From: Lunatimonas sp.
GTDB taxonomy: Bacteria > Bacteroidota > Bacteroidia > Cytophagales > Cyclobacteriaceae
DNA length: 64,000 bases
Direction of reading: 5' to 3'
Assembly (NCBI RefSeq): GCF_020832325.1
Contig: NZ_JAFIEU010000042.1
Span: forward strand, 62,001-126,000
A program made the position numbers and the translations under genes. Numbering within the stretch: position 1 is the stretch's first letter; the number at the start of each line of letters is the position of its first letter. Shown one piece after another: positions 35,632 through 45,053 of the stretch. The notes below the pieces were generated by a model that searched no databases, was not told the origin of the DNA, and saw only the letters and a program-made list of their open reading frames with translations.

Positions 35632-36496
35632 CCAAATACCTGTTTAAAATAGGGCTGTAACTGTCAATGCGTCGGTCGCGCAAAAACGGCCAATGGGTAC
35701 GGTAGCGATCCGAACCTTCCAAAGATATCTCCACCACCTGGGCAGTCTCCGCTTCGTGATCTGCCTGAAATTCCACTCTACCAAATGCATTACTAACAAA
35801 CGAGCCTCCCCAGAATTTCATGTCTCCTTCAATTCCTACCCGGTTGACCGACACCACAGGGACACCATTTGCAACCGAATGGGATCTTTGGATGGTCTGC
35901 CAAGCTTGGTACTGATCTTGATTGGTTTGCGGATCCTGATCTTTGTGCCACCCGATGGCTGTAGGGTAAAAAAGTATTTCCGCACCCATCAAGGAGGTGA
36001 TACGGGCTGCCTCGGGATACCACTGATCCCAGCAGATCAATATGCCGAGCTTTCCGAATTTGGTTGAAAAAACCTTGTAACCCAAATCCCCCGGTGTAAA
36101 GTAGAATTTTTCGTAATAACCCGGATCATCGGGTATGTGCATTTTCCGGTATTTACCAAGATAGGAACCATCTGCATCCAGCACGGCAGTGGTATTGTGG
36201 TACAAACCTTCCGCTCGCTTTTCAAATAGCGACGCGACGATCACCACACCCAATTCTTTGGCCAACCCAGAAAGGGTCTCCGTCGATGGCCCTGGAATAG
36301 CTTCGGCCAACTTAAAATTCGCGTATTCCTCCACATCACAAAAGTAGAGGGACCGGAACAATTCTTGCAGGCAAACAATCTGCGCCCCATCTTGGGCGAG
36401 CTTTCGGATGCCTTCCACGGTTTTTTGCATATTCTGAGCGGGATCATCACTGCATGCCAATTGCAACAGCCCCACGCTTACAGATTTAGTTTTCAT
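35624..36496 (-). CDS. aguB: N-carbamoylputrescine amidohydrolase
   Basis: A carbon-nitrogen hydrolase of 290 residues that splits N-carbamoylputrescine to putrescine, CO2 and ammonia. The nitrilase catalytic set is visible: Glu in CLQELFRSLYFC, Lys in GKYRKMHIPDDPGYYEKFYFTPGD, and Cys in ILICWDQWYPEAAR. The pattern HIPDDPGYYEKFYF and the partner aguA point to this substrate and not to another nitrilase function. I placed the start at the ATG at 36496; another ATG ten codons upstream (36526) is possible. The gene precedes aguA with an 8-base overlap. Confidence 0.92.
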   Translation of the reverse strand: MKTKSVSVGLLQLACSDDPAQNMQKTVEGIRKLAQDGAQIVCLQELFRSLYFCDVEEYANFKLAEAIPGPSTETLSGLAKELGVVIVASLFEKRAEGLYHNTTAVLDADGSYLGKYRKMHIPDDPGYYEKFYFTPGDLGYKVFSTKFGKLGILICWDQWYPEAARITSLMGAEILFYPTAIGWHKDQDPQTNQDQYQAWQTIQRSHSVANGVPVVSVNRVGIEGDMKFWGGSFVSNAFGRVEFQADHEAETAQVVEISLEGSDRYRTHWPFLRDRRIDSYSPILNRYLDE

Positions 36497-36666
36497 GTGT
36501 CTATAGTTTGTTTTTTTAGTGGTCATGAGAGCCTCCCTTCACCGGGTCGAACTCCTCCGTACTGAAATAAAACCTGCCTGCTAAAATGAGAGGCACGAAT
36601 ACTTCGTTATCCATTTCAATTTAACTGGGTTGTATGACCTACATTGGTTAAGCAACCACTGTGCCA

Positions 36667-37800
36667 CTAAGAGATCAATACCTTGTGCTTATTGATCACT
36701 GGGTTGGCATACATGGCTAAAAAACTCTGTACTGCAACCGGATTATTCTTATCTACTCCAGATAAAAACCGGGTTTCAAAGGCTTGCTTTTCCACCTCGG
36801 TATAGTGATTGGCGTATTCGTTGGAATTGTGTAGCAAATCTACGGCGATATAATTGGTAGGCCATAATTTAAAATTCGAAAGTATCACCCTATCGATTTC
36901 CTCGCTAATGCGTTGAAGCTGGCGGTTCAACGAGGTTTCTTCCTGGAATATCACGTCTATATCCTGATTCAATACATCCCCCAGGGCAATGTGGATACGT
37001 TTCTTTTGACCAATGATGCCACTAAGCAACGTTCTAAAATCCTCGTTTTTATCCTTTACATAGGTCTCTGAACGGGCTTTGGCCAACAGTTCCGGCATCT
37101 TCAGTAAATCGGTGGGATCATTTTCATAAGATATGGATACGGGAACAATCTTTAAGCGCTTGAAATAAACAGCCAAATCCCGATCCTCGCAGGCCATTGA
37201 CAACATCTTTAACACGCCTTTTTGGGTCATGTCGTTGCCGTCCTTGGTACGACCTTCCCTTTGAGCGATCCATACCGATCGGTTTTCGTAAAATATCGAA
37301 TCCCTGATATACTCGGAATTCAACTTGGAACTTTCCAACATGGCACGTGAACTCAGCCCTCGATGCACAATGAAGCTACGGGTTAACTTCGCCAAGGCCT
37401 TCAAAAAGGGCTTTTTGACCAAATTATCACCTATCGCAGAGGTGGTCATTTTGCATCCATTCTCATACAAAACCGCATTCAGCAGAGAAGTATCGAGAAT
37501 GATATCCCGGTGATTGGAAATAAACAGGTATGCAGTATTTTTCTCTAGCTTATCAAACCCCGAGGTTGTTAACCCCGAGGAGCTTCTTTCCAGCACCTTT
37601 AACACTGCCTGATAAATGAAGTTAACCTGAAAGTCCCGAATGGAATGTGTTCGTAGAAGCTGGCTTCGCCATACATCATCCGGCACATCCGGGAAAGTGA
37701 AATGCATGATGGCCTTCATCATCGGATGATCCGCATGCTGCGCCAACGCATCATTCACTTCACTATCATAATAAGGTCTTATAGCTTCAAATTTGGACAT
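36667..37800 (-). CDS. PlsC-type 1-acyl-glycerol-3-phosphate acyltransferase-like protein
   Basis: A 377-residue acyltransferase-like protein, probably acting on membrane phospholipid or another lipid. Motif I reads SNHRDIILD, which has five residues between His and Asp in place of the usual four (HX4D). Motif II is FIVHRG and motif III is IAQREGRTKDG, the FPEGTRS equivalent. The long C-terminal part (after about residue 200) is not part of the minimal acyltransferase. ATGs at 37800 and 37809 are both possible starts. It has no strong membrane helix, as in peripheral acyltransferases. The nearest genes are not lipid-related, so its exact substrate is unknown. Confidence 0.8.
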   Translation of the reverse strand: MSKFEAIRPYYDSEVNDALAQHADHPMMKAIMHFTFPDVPDDVWRSQLLRTHSIRDFQVNFIYQAVLKVLERSSSGLTTSGFDKLEKNTAYLFISNHRDIILDTSLLNAVLYENGCKMTTSAIGDNLVKKPFLKALAKLTRSFIVHRGLSSRAMLESSKLNSEYIRDSIFYENRSVWIAQREGRTKDGNDMTQKGVLKMLSMACEDRDLAVYFKRLKIVPVSISYENDPTDLLKMPELLAKARSETYVKDKNEDFRTLLSGIIGQKKRIHIALGDVLNQDIDVIFQEETSLNRQLQRISEEIDRVILSNFKLWPTNYIAVDLLHNSNEYANHYTEVEKQAFETRFLSGVDKNNPVAVQSFLAMYANPVINKHKVLIS

Positions 37801-38115
37801 ACCTATCATTTTACGAATGCGCAAATTACGAAAAATGATTCAGCTTTCAGTACCGCTGTTCCAATAAGTACGGAATAGTGCAACTTTTGACCAAAACCCC
37901 TTAGTGATGAAGAAATAGAATGCGGTTTTTAATTGCTCGGAAAGAGTAAGGATGCCTGCGACTAGAAAAAGTGAACATCCCCAAAAACGATTAATTTGAG
38001 GAATCAACTCTATTCGCTTGGCCTTAGAAACAATTAACTGAGCATCTACAGTCGGAACTCTTTTTTTGGCAAGACCTAACTACCCAGCCATTACAGGGCT
38101 ACAGTATAATATATT
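37801..38115. other. intergenic region with no recognised feature
   Basis: About 315 bases between the acyltransferase start and the DUF1080 terminator. It should hold the acyltransferase promoter. GCAAATTACG near 37821-37830 resembles a reversed TAnTTTG box, but the spacing is off. Confidence 0.4.
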
Positions 38116-38151
38116 ACAAAAAAAGCCGCAGGTGGTAGACACCGGCGGCTT
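38116..38151 (-). terminator. rho-independent terminator after the DUF1080 gene
   Basis: A 7-bp outer stem (38123-38129 with 38145-38151) plus a 4-bp inner stem, followed on the minus strand by a T-run, starts about 25 bases after the DUF1080 stop. Confidence 0.8.
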
Positions 38152-38175
38152 CTTATATGTTCGAATCGAAACCCC

Positions 38176-38775
38176 TTACAACTGCTTCAGCTTGAGGTTT
38201 CTCCAGGAGATCTTCAAGCCACCACCGCTGTGAATCTGAAGCGCAATCTGTCCTTCTCCCTGTCCAATCTTCTCGTCAGAATAGTCTACCATTTCTACGC
38301 CATTCAGCCAGGTAGTCACTCGGTCACCTTGCACCCGAACTTTGATATCATTCCACTCCCCAAATTTGAGGTGTTTGTCCTTTTCAGGATCAGGCTTTAT
38401 CAACCAGCCCCTGCCATAAGATTCGTAGATACCACCCGTGTCGTCACCAGGAGGTGCCACTTCCACCTGCCAGCCGGACACCTTGGTTCCCTCGAAATTT
38501 GAACGGAAAAAGATCCCGCTATTTCCATCTCTATCCTGCTTAAACTCCGCTGTCAGTTCAAAGTCCTTGTAGTTTTCGGTAGTACCAAGGTAACCGTATT
38601 CGGCATCAGGTCCGCTTTCTGAGACCAACACCCCATCCTCAACGTACCATTTTTCCGTGCCATAAATCTGCCATCCCGACAGATCTTTGCCATTGAACAA
38701 TTCAATCTCATCGGAAGCCCCACAGCCCATCATTAAAAGCACTGCAATGGCCATAAACAAATTTTTCTTCATCAT
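38176..38775 (-). CDS. DUF1080 lipoprotein (3-keto-disaccharide hydrolase-like)
   Basis: A 199-residue lipoprotein with a concanavalin-like jelly-roll domain. The signal ends with VLLMMGCGAS (lipobox Cys18). Conserved DUF1080 blocks are IELFNGKDLSGWQIYG, YKDFELTAEFKQDRDGNSGIFFRSNF, WQVEVAPPGDDTGGIYESYGRGW, and FGEWNDIKVRVQGDRVTTWLNGVEMVDY. Members are reported as hydrolases of 3-keto-glycosides, which fits the Gfo/Idh-type oxidoreductase that lies just upstream on the same strand (52 bases). Function inferred from family and context. Confidence 0.9.
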   Translation of the reverse strand: MMKKNLFMAIAVLLMMGCGASDEIELFNGKDLSGWQIYGTEKWYVEDGVLVSESGPDAEYGYLGTTENYKDFELTAEFKQDRDGNSGIFFRSNFEGTKVSGWQVEVAPPGDDTGGIYESYGRGWLIKPDPEKDKHLKFGEWNDIKVRVQGDRVTTWLNGVEMVDYSDEKIGQGEGQIALQIHSGGGLKISWRNLKLKQL

Positions 38776-38827
38776 AGGTAGTATTTTAAGTTTTAAGTAT
38801 TTAAAGAAGTAATCCTAATAAGCAAAG

Positions 38828-40177
38828 TTACACCAATTTCATATTAACCGGATCCCATGATATAAACTTGTCCTGGAAATAACTGTCGTTACACAGCAAC
38901 GCTGGCGCTGCAGCTCGGAAGCCAAACACCGGATCTTCGACCACAGCACCGTTTTCACGGATGGCTGCAAAGAATTTACCGAAGTGATCGTAATGTGCAC
39001 CCCGGTATCCGGATTCCACTTTATACACCATTTCCCTTGGCGGAAGGATCTTCTTCCTAACCTCTGCACTTTGGTTCATCTTTGCCTGCTCTTCCAAGAA
39101 TGGATCGTTTGATGCGGCACTTTGATTGTTCTTGACAACCACCTCATCCCACTTCACATCCATAGAACCCTTACTACCCACGATTTTCAGGTAGGTTGAG
39201 CCACTCGTCCCGTCTACAAAGTTACAACGCAAGGACAGGTTAAATCCGGGATGCTGTGCACTATCTGGATAATCAAACATGCCCAGCAACACGTCCGGCA
39301 CCTCTCGCCCATCCTTCCAATAGCGAAGCCCACCCATCGCCGAAATTTTGGTTGGACCAAGCGAATTGGTGATAAAATGCAAGCTGGTGAACAAATGAAC
39401 AAACAGGTCTCCAGACATGCCCGTACCATAATCCAGGTAATTTCTCCAACGGAAAAACCGCAACGGATCAAAAGGCCTGTTCGTGGTATTTGCGATATAC
39501 CGCTTCCAGTCCACATTTTTCTCAGAGGCATCTGCCGGTATAGCATACTGCCAAGCACCCTCCGGTGAATGGCGCGCCCAGAATCCCTCTGCATAATTAA
39601 TATCGCCTATCGCACCTTCGGCTAGCAGCTCCTTGGCCTTTTCGTTGCCCAGCGACGATATGCCCTGACTACCTACGGTGAAAATTTTCCCGGATTTCTT
39701 CCAGGCATCGATCACCTCGTGGCCTTCTTTCACGGAGTGTACCATGGGCTTTTCACAATACACATGCTTCCCTGCGAGCAATGCATCTATGCTTATTTGT
39801 TTGTGCCAGTGATCGGGAGTGCCAATGATCACAGCATCCACATCGTTGCGCTTAAGTACTTCCATGTAGTCTGTAGTGGCAAAAAGATGACTGCCCCATT
39901 TTTCCTTTGCTCTTTCGAGTCTACCTTGATACAGGTCACTGACAGCTACTACCTCCACATGCTGATGCAGCAAGGCAGTGGATAGATCTTCCGATCCCAT
40001 GATCCCTGCGCCAATCAGCCCCAATCGGATCACCTGATCGGCATGGTGAGAGGCTTGTCGGTGTAAAATATTCACGTGGTTCAGCGCATTACCTGATGCA
40101 AAGGCGGAAGGCACCACCGCAGAAGCTGCACCTGCCACACCCAGTTTCTTCAGGAAAGATCTTCTCTTATTGTCCAT
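38828..40177 (-). CDS. Gfo/Idh/MocA family oxidoreductase, Tat-exported
   Basis: A 449-residue NAD(P)-dependent sugar oxidoreductase. The N-terminus KRRSFLKKLGVAGAASAVVPSAFA is a Tat signal, so it is exported folded with its cofactor. The Rossmann motif is LGLIGAGIMGSEDL near residue 53, followed by DAVIIGTPDHWH and the family hallmark YCEKPMVHS (catalytic Lys). Such exported proteins often oxidise the C3 hydroxyl of glycosides. The DUF1080 gene downstream would cleave the keto product, so the pair probably forms a keto-glycoside route (inference). The catalytic His is probably in the WARHSPEGAW or YRGAHYDHF region. Confidence 0.9.
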   Translation of the reverse strand: MDNKRRSFLKKLGVAGAASAVVPSAFASGNALNHVNILHRQASHHADQVIRLGLIGAGIMGSEDLSTALLHQHVEVVAVSDLYQGRLERAKEKWGSHLFATTDYMEVLKRNDVDAVIIGTPDHWHKQISIDALLAGKHVYCEKPMVHSVKEGHEVIDAWKKSGKIFTVGSQGISSLGNEKAKELLAEGAIGDINYAEGFWARHSPEGAWQYAIPADASEKNVDWKRYIANTTNRPFDPLRFFRWRNYLDYGTGMSGDLFVHLFTSLHFITNSLGPTKISAMGGLRYWKDGREVPDVLLGMFDYPDSAQHPGFNLSLRCNFVDGTSGSTYLKIVGSKGSMDVKWDEVVVKNNQSAASNDPFLEEQAKMNQSAEVRKKILPPREMVYKVESGYRGAHYDHFGKFFAAIRENGAVVEDPVFGFRAAAPALLCNDSYFQDKFISWDPVNMKLV

Positions 40178-40363
40178 AGATACTGTTTTTTGTTAAATTC
40201 CCGTACAATATACGTATTATGTTTCTCAAAAAATAAATTTTTTTAGCCAGTTAAATCAACTTCGTTTATTTTTTCTTTAAACTCATCCTAATGAAACGCG
40301 AATGGTAGATTTTGAGGAGATCATGGCTCTGACCAACCGGTCGTATTCCGATTTTAGTAAAAA

Positions 40364-40397
40364 CGAAAAAAGGCGAAATCACTTTCGCCTTTTTTCG
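40364..40397. terminator. bidirectional rho-independent terminator
   Basis: A perfect 15-bp stem (40364-40378 with 40383-40397) with a 4-base loop and A/T-runs on the two sides lies 19 bases after the desaturase stop. It likely ends the desaturase transcript. Confidence 0.9.
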
Positions 40398-40415
40398 TAC
40401 AAATATACAATTCTT

Positions 40416-41432
40416 CTAGGTAGATCGGATTTGACTAAGCCAAGCCAGATTGATTTCATCAGGCACCTTCATCCTGTCTGCCAATCGAAGGTAACGGGCA
40501 GAAAGACCCGACAGATAGTCCTGCGCCTTTGACGCTACATCGTTTAATCCGGTTACGTTTTCCACGTTCCAAAGCTTAACAAGGTGGTCTATAATCCTGG
40601 CATAATCCCAACCGGTATAAACTCCGATCTTTTGCGTTACCGCAGAAAACTGGTCAAATATCGTAGGATTAGGGCCACCGTTACCCATAAGCACCGCTGG
40701 CATCACGATCTGCTTTCGCATCATCTTTTCAAAAGCCAGCATCGCACCATTGGGGTCTATCTCGAAGATACGGGTCATAAACGACTTGTATGCTTTTTCG
40801 TGACGGGCTTCGTCTCCCGCAATCTGCTTACAAATTTTTCCTAACACCGTATCCCCAGCCTTATCGGCCAACTTCCCGGTATTCACATGGGAAATCTTCG
40901 TGGCACGTTCTTGGAAAGAAGTGTAGATAATCGCCTGATAAGGATCCTTCTCAGATCTAGGGTCGAATCCATTGTAGATTAACCGGTGGATGGTCTGCTC
41001 TACCTGCCTCATATCAGCCCTACCTGAGAGATAAAGGTACTTATTCAAAAGATCTCCGTGCCGGTTTTCCTCCGCAGTCCATGCACGGGTCCATCGTACC
41101 CAGCCTTTGGGACTGGTCAGATTCCCGTCCTCGTTCACTCCCTCCAACATGTTGAAGTACGTTTGGTAGCTGGGAAGTGCTTCCTCTGTAATCATATTTC
41201 CCACAAGAGAAGTAATGATCGTATCGGGAATACCTTCTGCCCGCTCCCTAAGCAATTTCACCTGATCCAACGCATCCGGCTGGGTCATATCTGGGAGAAA
41301 ATCCGTAGGCTGCCAACAGTCATCCGGGTCCATCAAGGTGGAGTCCACCGTGTCACTAACCAGGTCGTTAAGCTGACTAACTACCTCGGCATTTTTCTCT
41401 ACCTCGTAGTTTATATTATCTGATTTGTTCAT
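40416..41432 (-). CDS. acyl-ACP desaturase (soluble di-iron)
   Basis: Inserts a cis double bond into acyl chains on acyl carrier protein, tuning membrane fluidity. The 338-residue protein has the two di-iron ligand motifs of the stearoyl-ACP desaturase family: AEENRHGDLLNKYLYL near residue 118 and AGDEARHEKAYKSFM near residue 206, with the further Glu in LPSYQTYF and FQERATKISH. No membrane helix is present. The C-terminus ends GLSARYLRLADRMK as in bacterial members. It is monocistronic, closed by the bidirectional terminator at 40364-40397. Confidence 0.92.
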   Translation of the reverse strand: MNKSDNINYEVEKNAEVVSQLNDLVSDTVDSTLMDPDDCWQPTDFLPDMTQPDALDQVKLLRERAEGIPDTIITSLVGNMITEEALPSYQTYFNMLEGVNEDGNLTSPKGWVRWTRAWTAEENRHGDLLNKYLYLSGRADMRQVEQTIHRLIYNGFDPRSEKDPYQAIIYTSFQERATKISHVNTGKLADKAGDTVLGKICKQIAGDEARHEKAYKSFMTRIFEIDPNGAMLAFEKMMRKQIVMPAVLMGNGGPNPTIFDQFSAVTQKIGVYTGWDYARIIDHLVKLWNVENVTGLNDVASKAQDYLSGLSARYLRLADRMKVPDEINLAWLSQIRST

Positions 41433-41614
41433 AAGCTCTCATTAACTTCTGCACTACCATAGGATATCCGGTTTAATCAATGGTATCCTTGCACAAATAA
41501 AACGTTTTTGTCGATAAAAGTAAAGCGTTTCATCTATCCCGGTAACATCATAACACTTGGCTGGTATTTATAATTCAATTCCGCGAAACCCTAAGCAGTT
41601 GCTTCCCTTCAGTT

Positions 41615-42499
41615 TCAATAAACTAGGTGGTAAGCAGCTACCTTATCTTTAAAGAATGTGGGGACTAGTACGATATTATCTCCTGGAATGAATCCGATAT
41701 CCGCCGTATTGGACTCCTCTGACGAGGTATCCAGCAAAAGGGTTTCTTTGCCATCTTGAATCAGGTAGATTTCTCCCTTCCAACGGGTGGCAAGAAAGGT
41801 AGTGTCGTCCAGAATGATCAGTCCGTCTCCGCCCGTCACCACATCATTGATCAGCTCAAAGCTACCATCTGATTGGTACTTCTTCAAACCCTCAGCATCC
41901 AAGCCATAGAGCACCTTGTCTGGCCCGACCCGTAACCCATTGATATTTGGCTGCCCTTCTGCGAAGGTCCCGATAGTTCCATTTTCCAGATAAAGGATCT
42001 TATTGGCTCTCATATCCGAGAAATATACTCGGCTTCCATCCGTATCGGCATCGTTTAGAAACTGAGCGTTTTCTACCTCGTATTTGTTCAGAATCTCCCC
42101 GGTGCCAAGGTCAATCTCAACCAGTGCATCTACATCCGTTACATACAACTTTCCATCCAAAACCGTCATGCCCTTGGGAGCATGCAGGCCCTTTACCCAT
42201 TCCCGCTCCACGATTTGTCCATCCTTGGTGATGATCGAGATGGAACCTACCCCGTCTTTTTCTGCGGGTCCTCCTTCGATATTTGCGACATAAATTTTCC
42301 CATTTGATGGCTCGTAGTGCACCGATTCGTTGGTGGTCAGCTCAGCAGGAGTCTCCCAGAGCAAGGTCAACGATGGCGTCACCGGCTCGGAAACAACTTC
42401 GTCTGAAACGTTTTCTGTATTGGAGGTAGAAGTACCACAGGCAGAAACTCCCCAGCATAAGGCAAGAGCTAGGGAAAAATTGAACAGTTGATTTTTCAT
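41615..42499 (-). CDS. SMP-30/gluconolactonase-like propeller lipoprotein
   Basis: A 294-residue lipoprotein (signal ending GVSACG, lipobox Cys21) with repeated six-bladed propeller segments of the SMP-30/NHL type (PSNGKIYVANIEGG, LHAPKGMTVLDGKLYVTD, INGLRVGPDKVLYGLD, TFLATRWKGEIYLIQ). Members bind a divalent metal and hydrolyse sugar lactones, but several are only binding proteins. The Glu and Asn/Asp residues expected for metal are not clear by eye, so enzymatic activity is uncertain. It stands alone on the minus strand. Confidence 0.75.
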   Translation of the reverse strand: MKNQLFNFSLALALCWGVSACGTSTSNTENVSDEVVSEPVTPSLTLLWETPAELTTNESVHYEPSNGKIYVANIEGGPAEKDGVGSISIITKDGQIVEREWVKGLHAPKGMTVLDGKLYVTDVDALVEIDLGTGEILNKYEVENAQFLNDADTDGSRVYFSDMRANKILYLENGTIGTFAEGQPNINGLRVGPDKVLYGLDAEGLKKYQSDGSFELINDVVTGGDGLIILDDTTFLATRWKGEIYLIQDGKETLLLDTSSEESNTADIGFIPGDNIVLVPTFFKDKVAAYHLVY

Positions 42500-42685
42500 A
42501 TTCTTTTTACTTTGTTATTTCATTAGTCAATAGAGCGAACATACCCTACCCGAAAAGGAACTCTTGGAATTGGCTGCGCTGCATCATGCATGCGATGGAG
42601 GATTTGATCGTCCCTTCATCACTGCGCGGGTATCCTACAAAAATAACCATTTAAATTTCATTCTTCGCCCGTGTACCAACCTTTA

Positions 42686-44320
42686 TTACTTGCGAAGTAA
42701 ATACCAGTTTCTAGGATCGACTTCAATAGGCACCTCACTAAGAATATTCGTAGGTACCTTGTTCAGCTCAATCCGCTCGATGCCACGATGTGTTTTCACC
42801 TCCACCGGCAGCGAAAAATCAATGCCTGATATACTGACTTGGTAGTGCGTTTTCCTTTTTCGGCTCACTTTAACCGTCGGAAGGCTCGCTTCGTACAGAT
42901 ACCTACGTAAAAACGGCCCAAGCTCTACGCCTGACTCCCGCTCCAAAAAGTTGATCAGTTCCTCCGTTCCCACTTGATTTTCATAGGTAAAAGCCTCCTG
43001 ATCAGCAATCCGTTTCAGAAGCGGAAAGAAACGCTCATCTCCCAGAAGAAACCTCAAACTATGTATAATATACGCACCTTTCGCATACACATCGGAGTGG
43101 TAAGCCTCGTCAGAGAAACTATTGGGCGGGCTCACCACAGGCTTCTTATTTTGGATTCGCTTGCGGGCGTCCGCCACTTTGGCGTGATAGGCTTCTTCCC
43201 CTTCGTGCTGGAGATAAAAAAGCCAATCTCCATACGAGGTTATGCCCTCATGGATCCAATAATCCGACCAATCTGCGATAGAAACCTTATTCCCAAACCA
43301 TTCATGCCCCAACTCATGGTGCAACAGGTGGTCGTACCAAACTTCCCCCATACGCACAAACTGAAAATTATTGCCATAGGCATTGATGGTCTGATGCTCC
43401 ATGCCTAAGTAGGGGGTTTCCACGACCGCTATTTTCTCCTTCGGAAATGGAAAAGGTCCGAAAAAGCGTTCGTGCGTACGGGTGCTTTGGTCAAGCACTT
43501 CCAACAGCAACGGGGCACGCTCCTTGTTTTCCTCCAGCACATACACCACCATAGGTATATCGTATCCGGAAAGTGACCGAAAGGTCTTGGCTTCCCGATG
43601 GAATTTACCCATAGTGAAATTAATATTGTAATTCATGATGGGGTAGGAAGACTCCCAAAGAAAGGTCGCTTTGCCATGCTCGACAAAACTATCTTTCAAA
43701 AGACCATTAGCCGCTACCGTATACACTTCGGGAACAGTAATACGCATCTGAACGCCGTTCTTCGGTTTACTCTTTGGGTGATCCAAGCAGGGCATGAAAA
43801 GCTTTCCTCCCTCATTTTGGGAAGAAAGTCCCATCCAATGATATCCAAGGTCATCCTTCTCCCAAGTGAAACCTCCCAGCCATGGGGGCCTGACCGCAAT
43901 GGGAGTCTTTCCTCCGTAAAAAATGGTGACCGACCCGGGCCTGAGCTCACCCAAACGGACATCGATTAGGTCGCTTTGGTGCGAAAAAGGCAATAAAACA
44001 CCTTCTGCCTCCACACGATCAACGGTGTAGGCATCGATCAACTGAAACCTCAACTGATCGGTATCGGAAACATATTCCAAGCTAAGGGTAGCACTTCCTG
44101 TAATTGCTTTTTCTTCAGGAAGAATTTCCAACTCCAAATAAACCATCGTGATGTCAAAAGTCGCCTGTACCGGATCCAAGGGTCCACCCCAATTCCAGCT
44201 TGGCTGTTGTCCGAAGGCACCGCCCAATGTAACCAAACTGCAAAGCCACAGCGCAGTCAAACCACGTAAAACCCGGTAAATCGCTCGTGTCATATTTCTA
44301 AATTGTCTTGAAGCATTCAT
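42686..44320 (-). CDS. M1 family zinc aminopeptidase, exported
   Basis: A 544-residue zinc peptidase that removes N-terminal residues from peptides. The zinc site is His335, Glu336 and His339 in HHELGHEWFGN, with Glu358 (WIHEGITSYGDWL) as the third ligand, 18 residues later as in the family. The exopeptidase motif G-x-M-E-N is replaced here by YLGMEHQTIN, a common variant in this exported group. The signal peptide (ALWLCSLVTLGGAFGQ) is preceded by a long basic n-region. The start at 44320 overlaps the stop of the upstream GNAT gene by four bases; a second ATG at 44293 is possible. The C-terminal domain is shorter than in large M1 enzymes. Confidence 0.92.
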   Translation of the reverse strand: MNASRQFRNMTRAIYRVLRGLTALWLCSLVTLGGAFGQQPSWNWGGPLDPVQATFDITMVYLELEILPEEKAITGSATLSLEYVSDTDQLRFQLIDAYTVDRVEAEGVLLPFSHQSDLIDVRLGELRPGSVTIFYGGKTPIAVRPPWLGGFTWEKDDLGYHWMGLSSQNEGGKLFMPCLDHPKSKPKNGVQMRITVPEVYTVAANGLLKDSFVEHGKATFLWESSYPIMNYNINFTMGKFHREAKTFRSLSGYDIPMVVYVLEENKERAPLLLEVLDQSTRTHERFFGPFPFPKEKIAVVETPYLGMEHQTINAYGNNFQFVRMGEVWYDHLLHHELGHEWFGNKVSIADWSDYWIHEGITSYGDWLFYLQHEGEEAYHAKVADARKRIQNKKPVVSPPNSFSDEAYHSDVYAKGAYIIHSLRFLLGDERFFPLLKRIADQEAFTYENQVGTEELINFLERESGVELGPFLRRYLYEASLPTVKVSRKRKTHYQVSISGIDFSLPVEVKTHRGIERIELNKVPTNILSEVPIEVDPRNWYLLRK

Positions 44321-44820
44321 AACTTAAGCTCGTACTTCTGCTCCACCATGGGCACTCCAAAGGAACTGGAACATTGTTCCTCCACCAACTCGAATCCTTC
44401 CTTTCGGTACATCGCCCCCGCCTGCACCAGCAAACTTGTCGTCCACAAGTAGACCGACTCGTACCCGTACTGCCGTGCACTATCCATACATGTACGGAAC
44501 AGTAAACTCCCCAAACCAAGCCCACGGTATTTCGGAGCAATGATAAAATACCGCAATTGTGCTTGCTGCTCTGAGCGATGAACCAAAGAAATAAAACCAG
44601 CAGGATCTCCTTGGTGTTCTGCCATCCAAATCCGGTCCCTACCCGGCTTGAACTGTCCGACGAATGCAGCAAAGGTTTCGGCCACATAGTGTTCAAAACC
44701 AAGACCAAACCCAAACTGATCGTAATAGAGCCTTCCGTGTAGCGCTATCACTGTACCGATGTCGCCGGGTTGCAATTGATGCCGGATGGCTATATCAGAA
44801 AGGCTGATCAAAGATGACAT
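44317..44820 (-). CDS. GNAT family N-acetyltransferase
   Basis: A 167-residue acetyltransferase using acetyl-CoA; the acceptor is unknown. The acetyl-CoA site is seen in LRYFIIAPKYRGLGLGSLLF (the R/Q-x-x-G-x-G/A motif being RGLGLG). The N-terminal block IAIRHQLQPGDIGTVIALHG and WTTSLLVQAGAMYRKEGF near the C-terminus resemble the MarR-linked GNATs. I chose the ATG at 44820, since a promoter lies just upstream at 44859-44889; a longer TTG-start frame to 44922 runs through that promoter. The M1 peptidase gene overlaps its stop by four bases. Confidence 0.85.
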   Translation of the reverse strand: MSSLISLSDIAIRHQLQPGDIGTVIALHGRLYYDQFGFGLGFEHYVAETFAAFVGQFKPGRDRIWMAEHQGDPAGFISLVHRSEQQAQLRYFIIAPKYRGLGLGSLLFRTCMDSARQYGYESVYLWTTSLLVQAGAMYRKEGFELVEEQCSSSFGVPMVEQKYELKL

Positions 44821-44858
44821 AGGTACAGCGCTGCTTGACTTGGTTAGGGTTAAACATT

Positions 44859-44889
44859 CAAAGCTACATATTTCAAACCTTTCGGACAA
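44859..44889 (-). promoter_or_regulatory. Bacteroidota promoter of the GNAT-M1 unit
   Basis: On the minus strand TTG (44887-44889), a 20-base spacer and TAGCTTTG (44859-44866) match the consensus exactly. The ATG of the GNAT gene follows about 38 bases downstream. Confidence 0.65.
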
Positions 44890-45053
44890 TACGCCTGCCC
44901 AGGTCTTGTCCGAAAGGGACAATTCCTCAAATGTATGGCCAATCAGTTGCTAGAGTCTGTGATAAGGCCTAAATTGAACGTTCGAATAGCCGGAGACCAG
45001 ATTTTTGGGGCCGGTTCACAGATTTAACACCGTAATTAAACCTAAACCATACC

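Noticed and set aside
44823-44922. Extended N-terminus of the GNAT protein to 44922
   Set aside because: The extension runs through a consensus promoter and uses TTG; family similarity begins just after the ATG at 44820.
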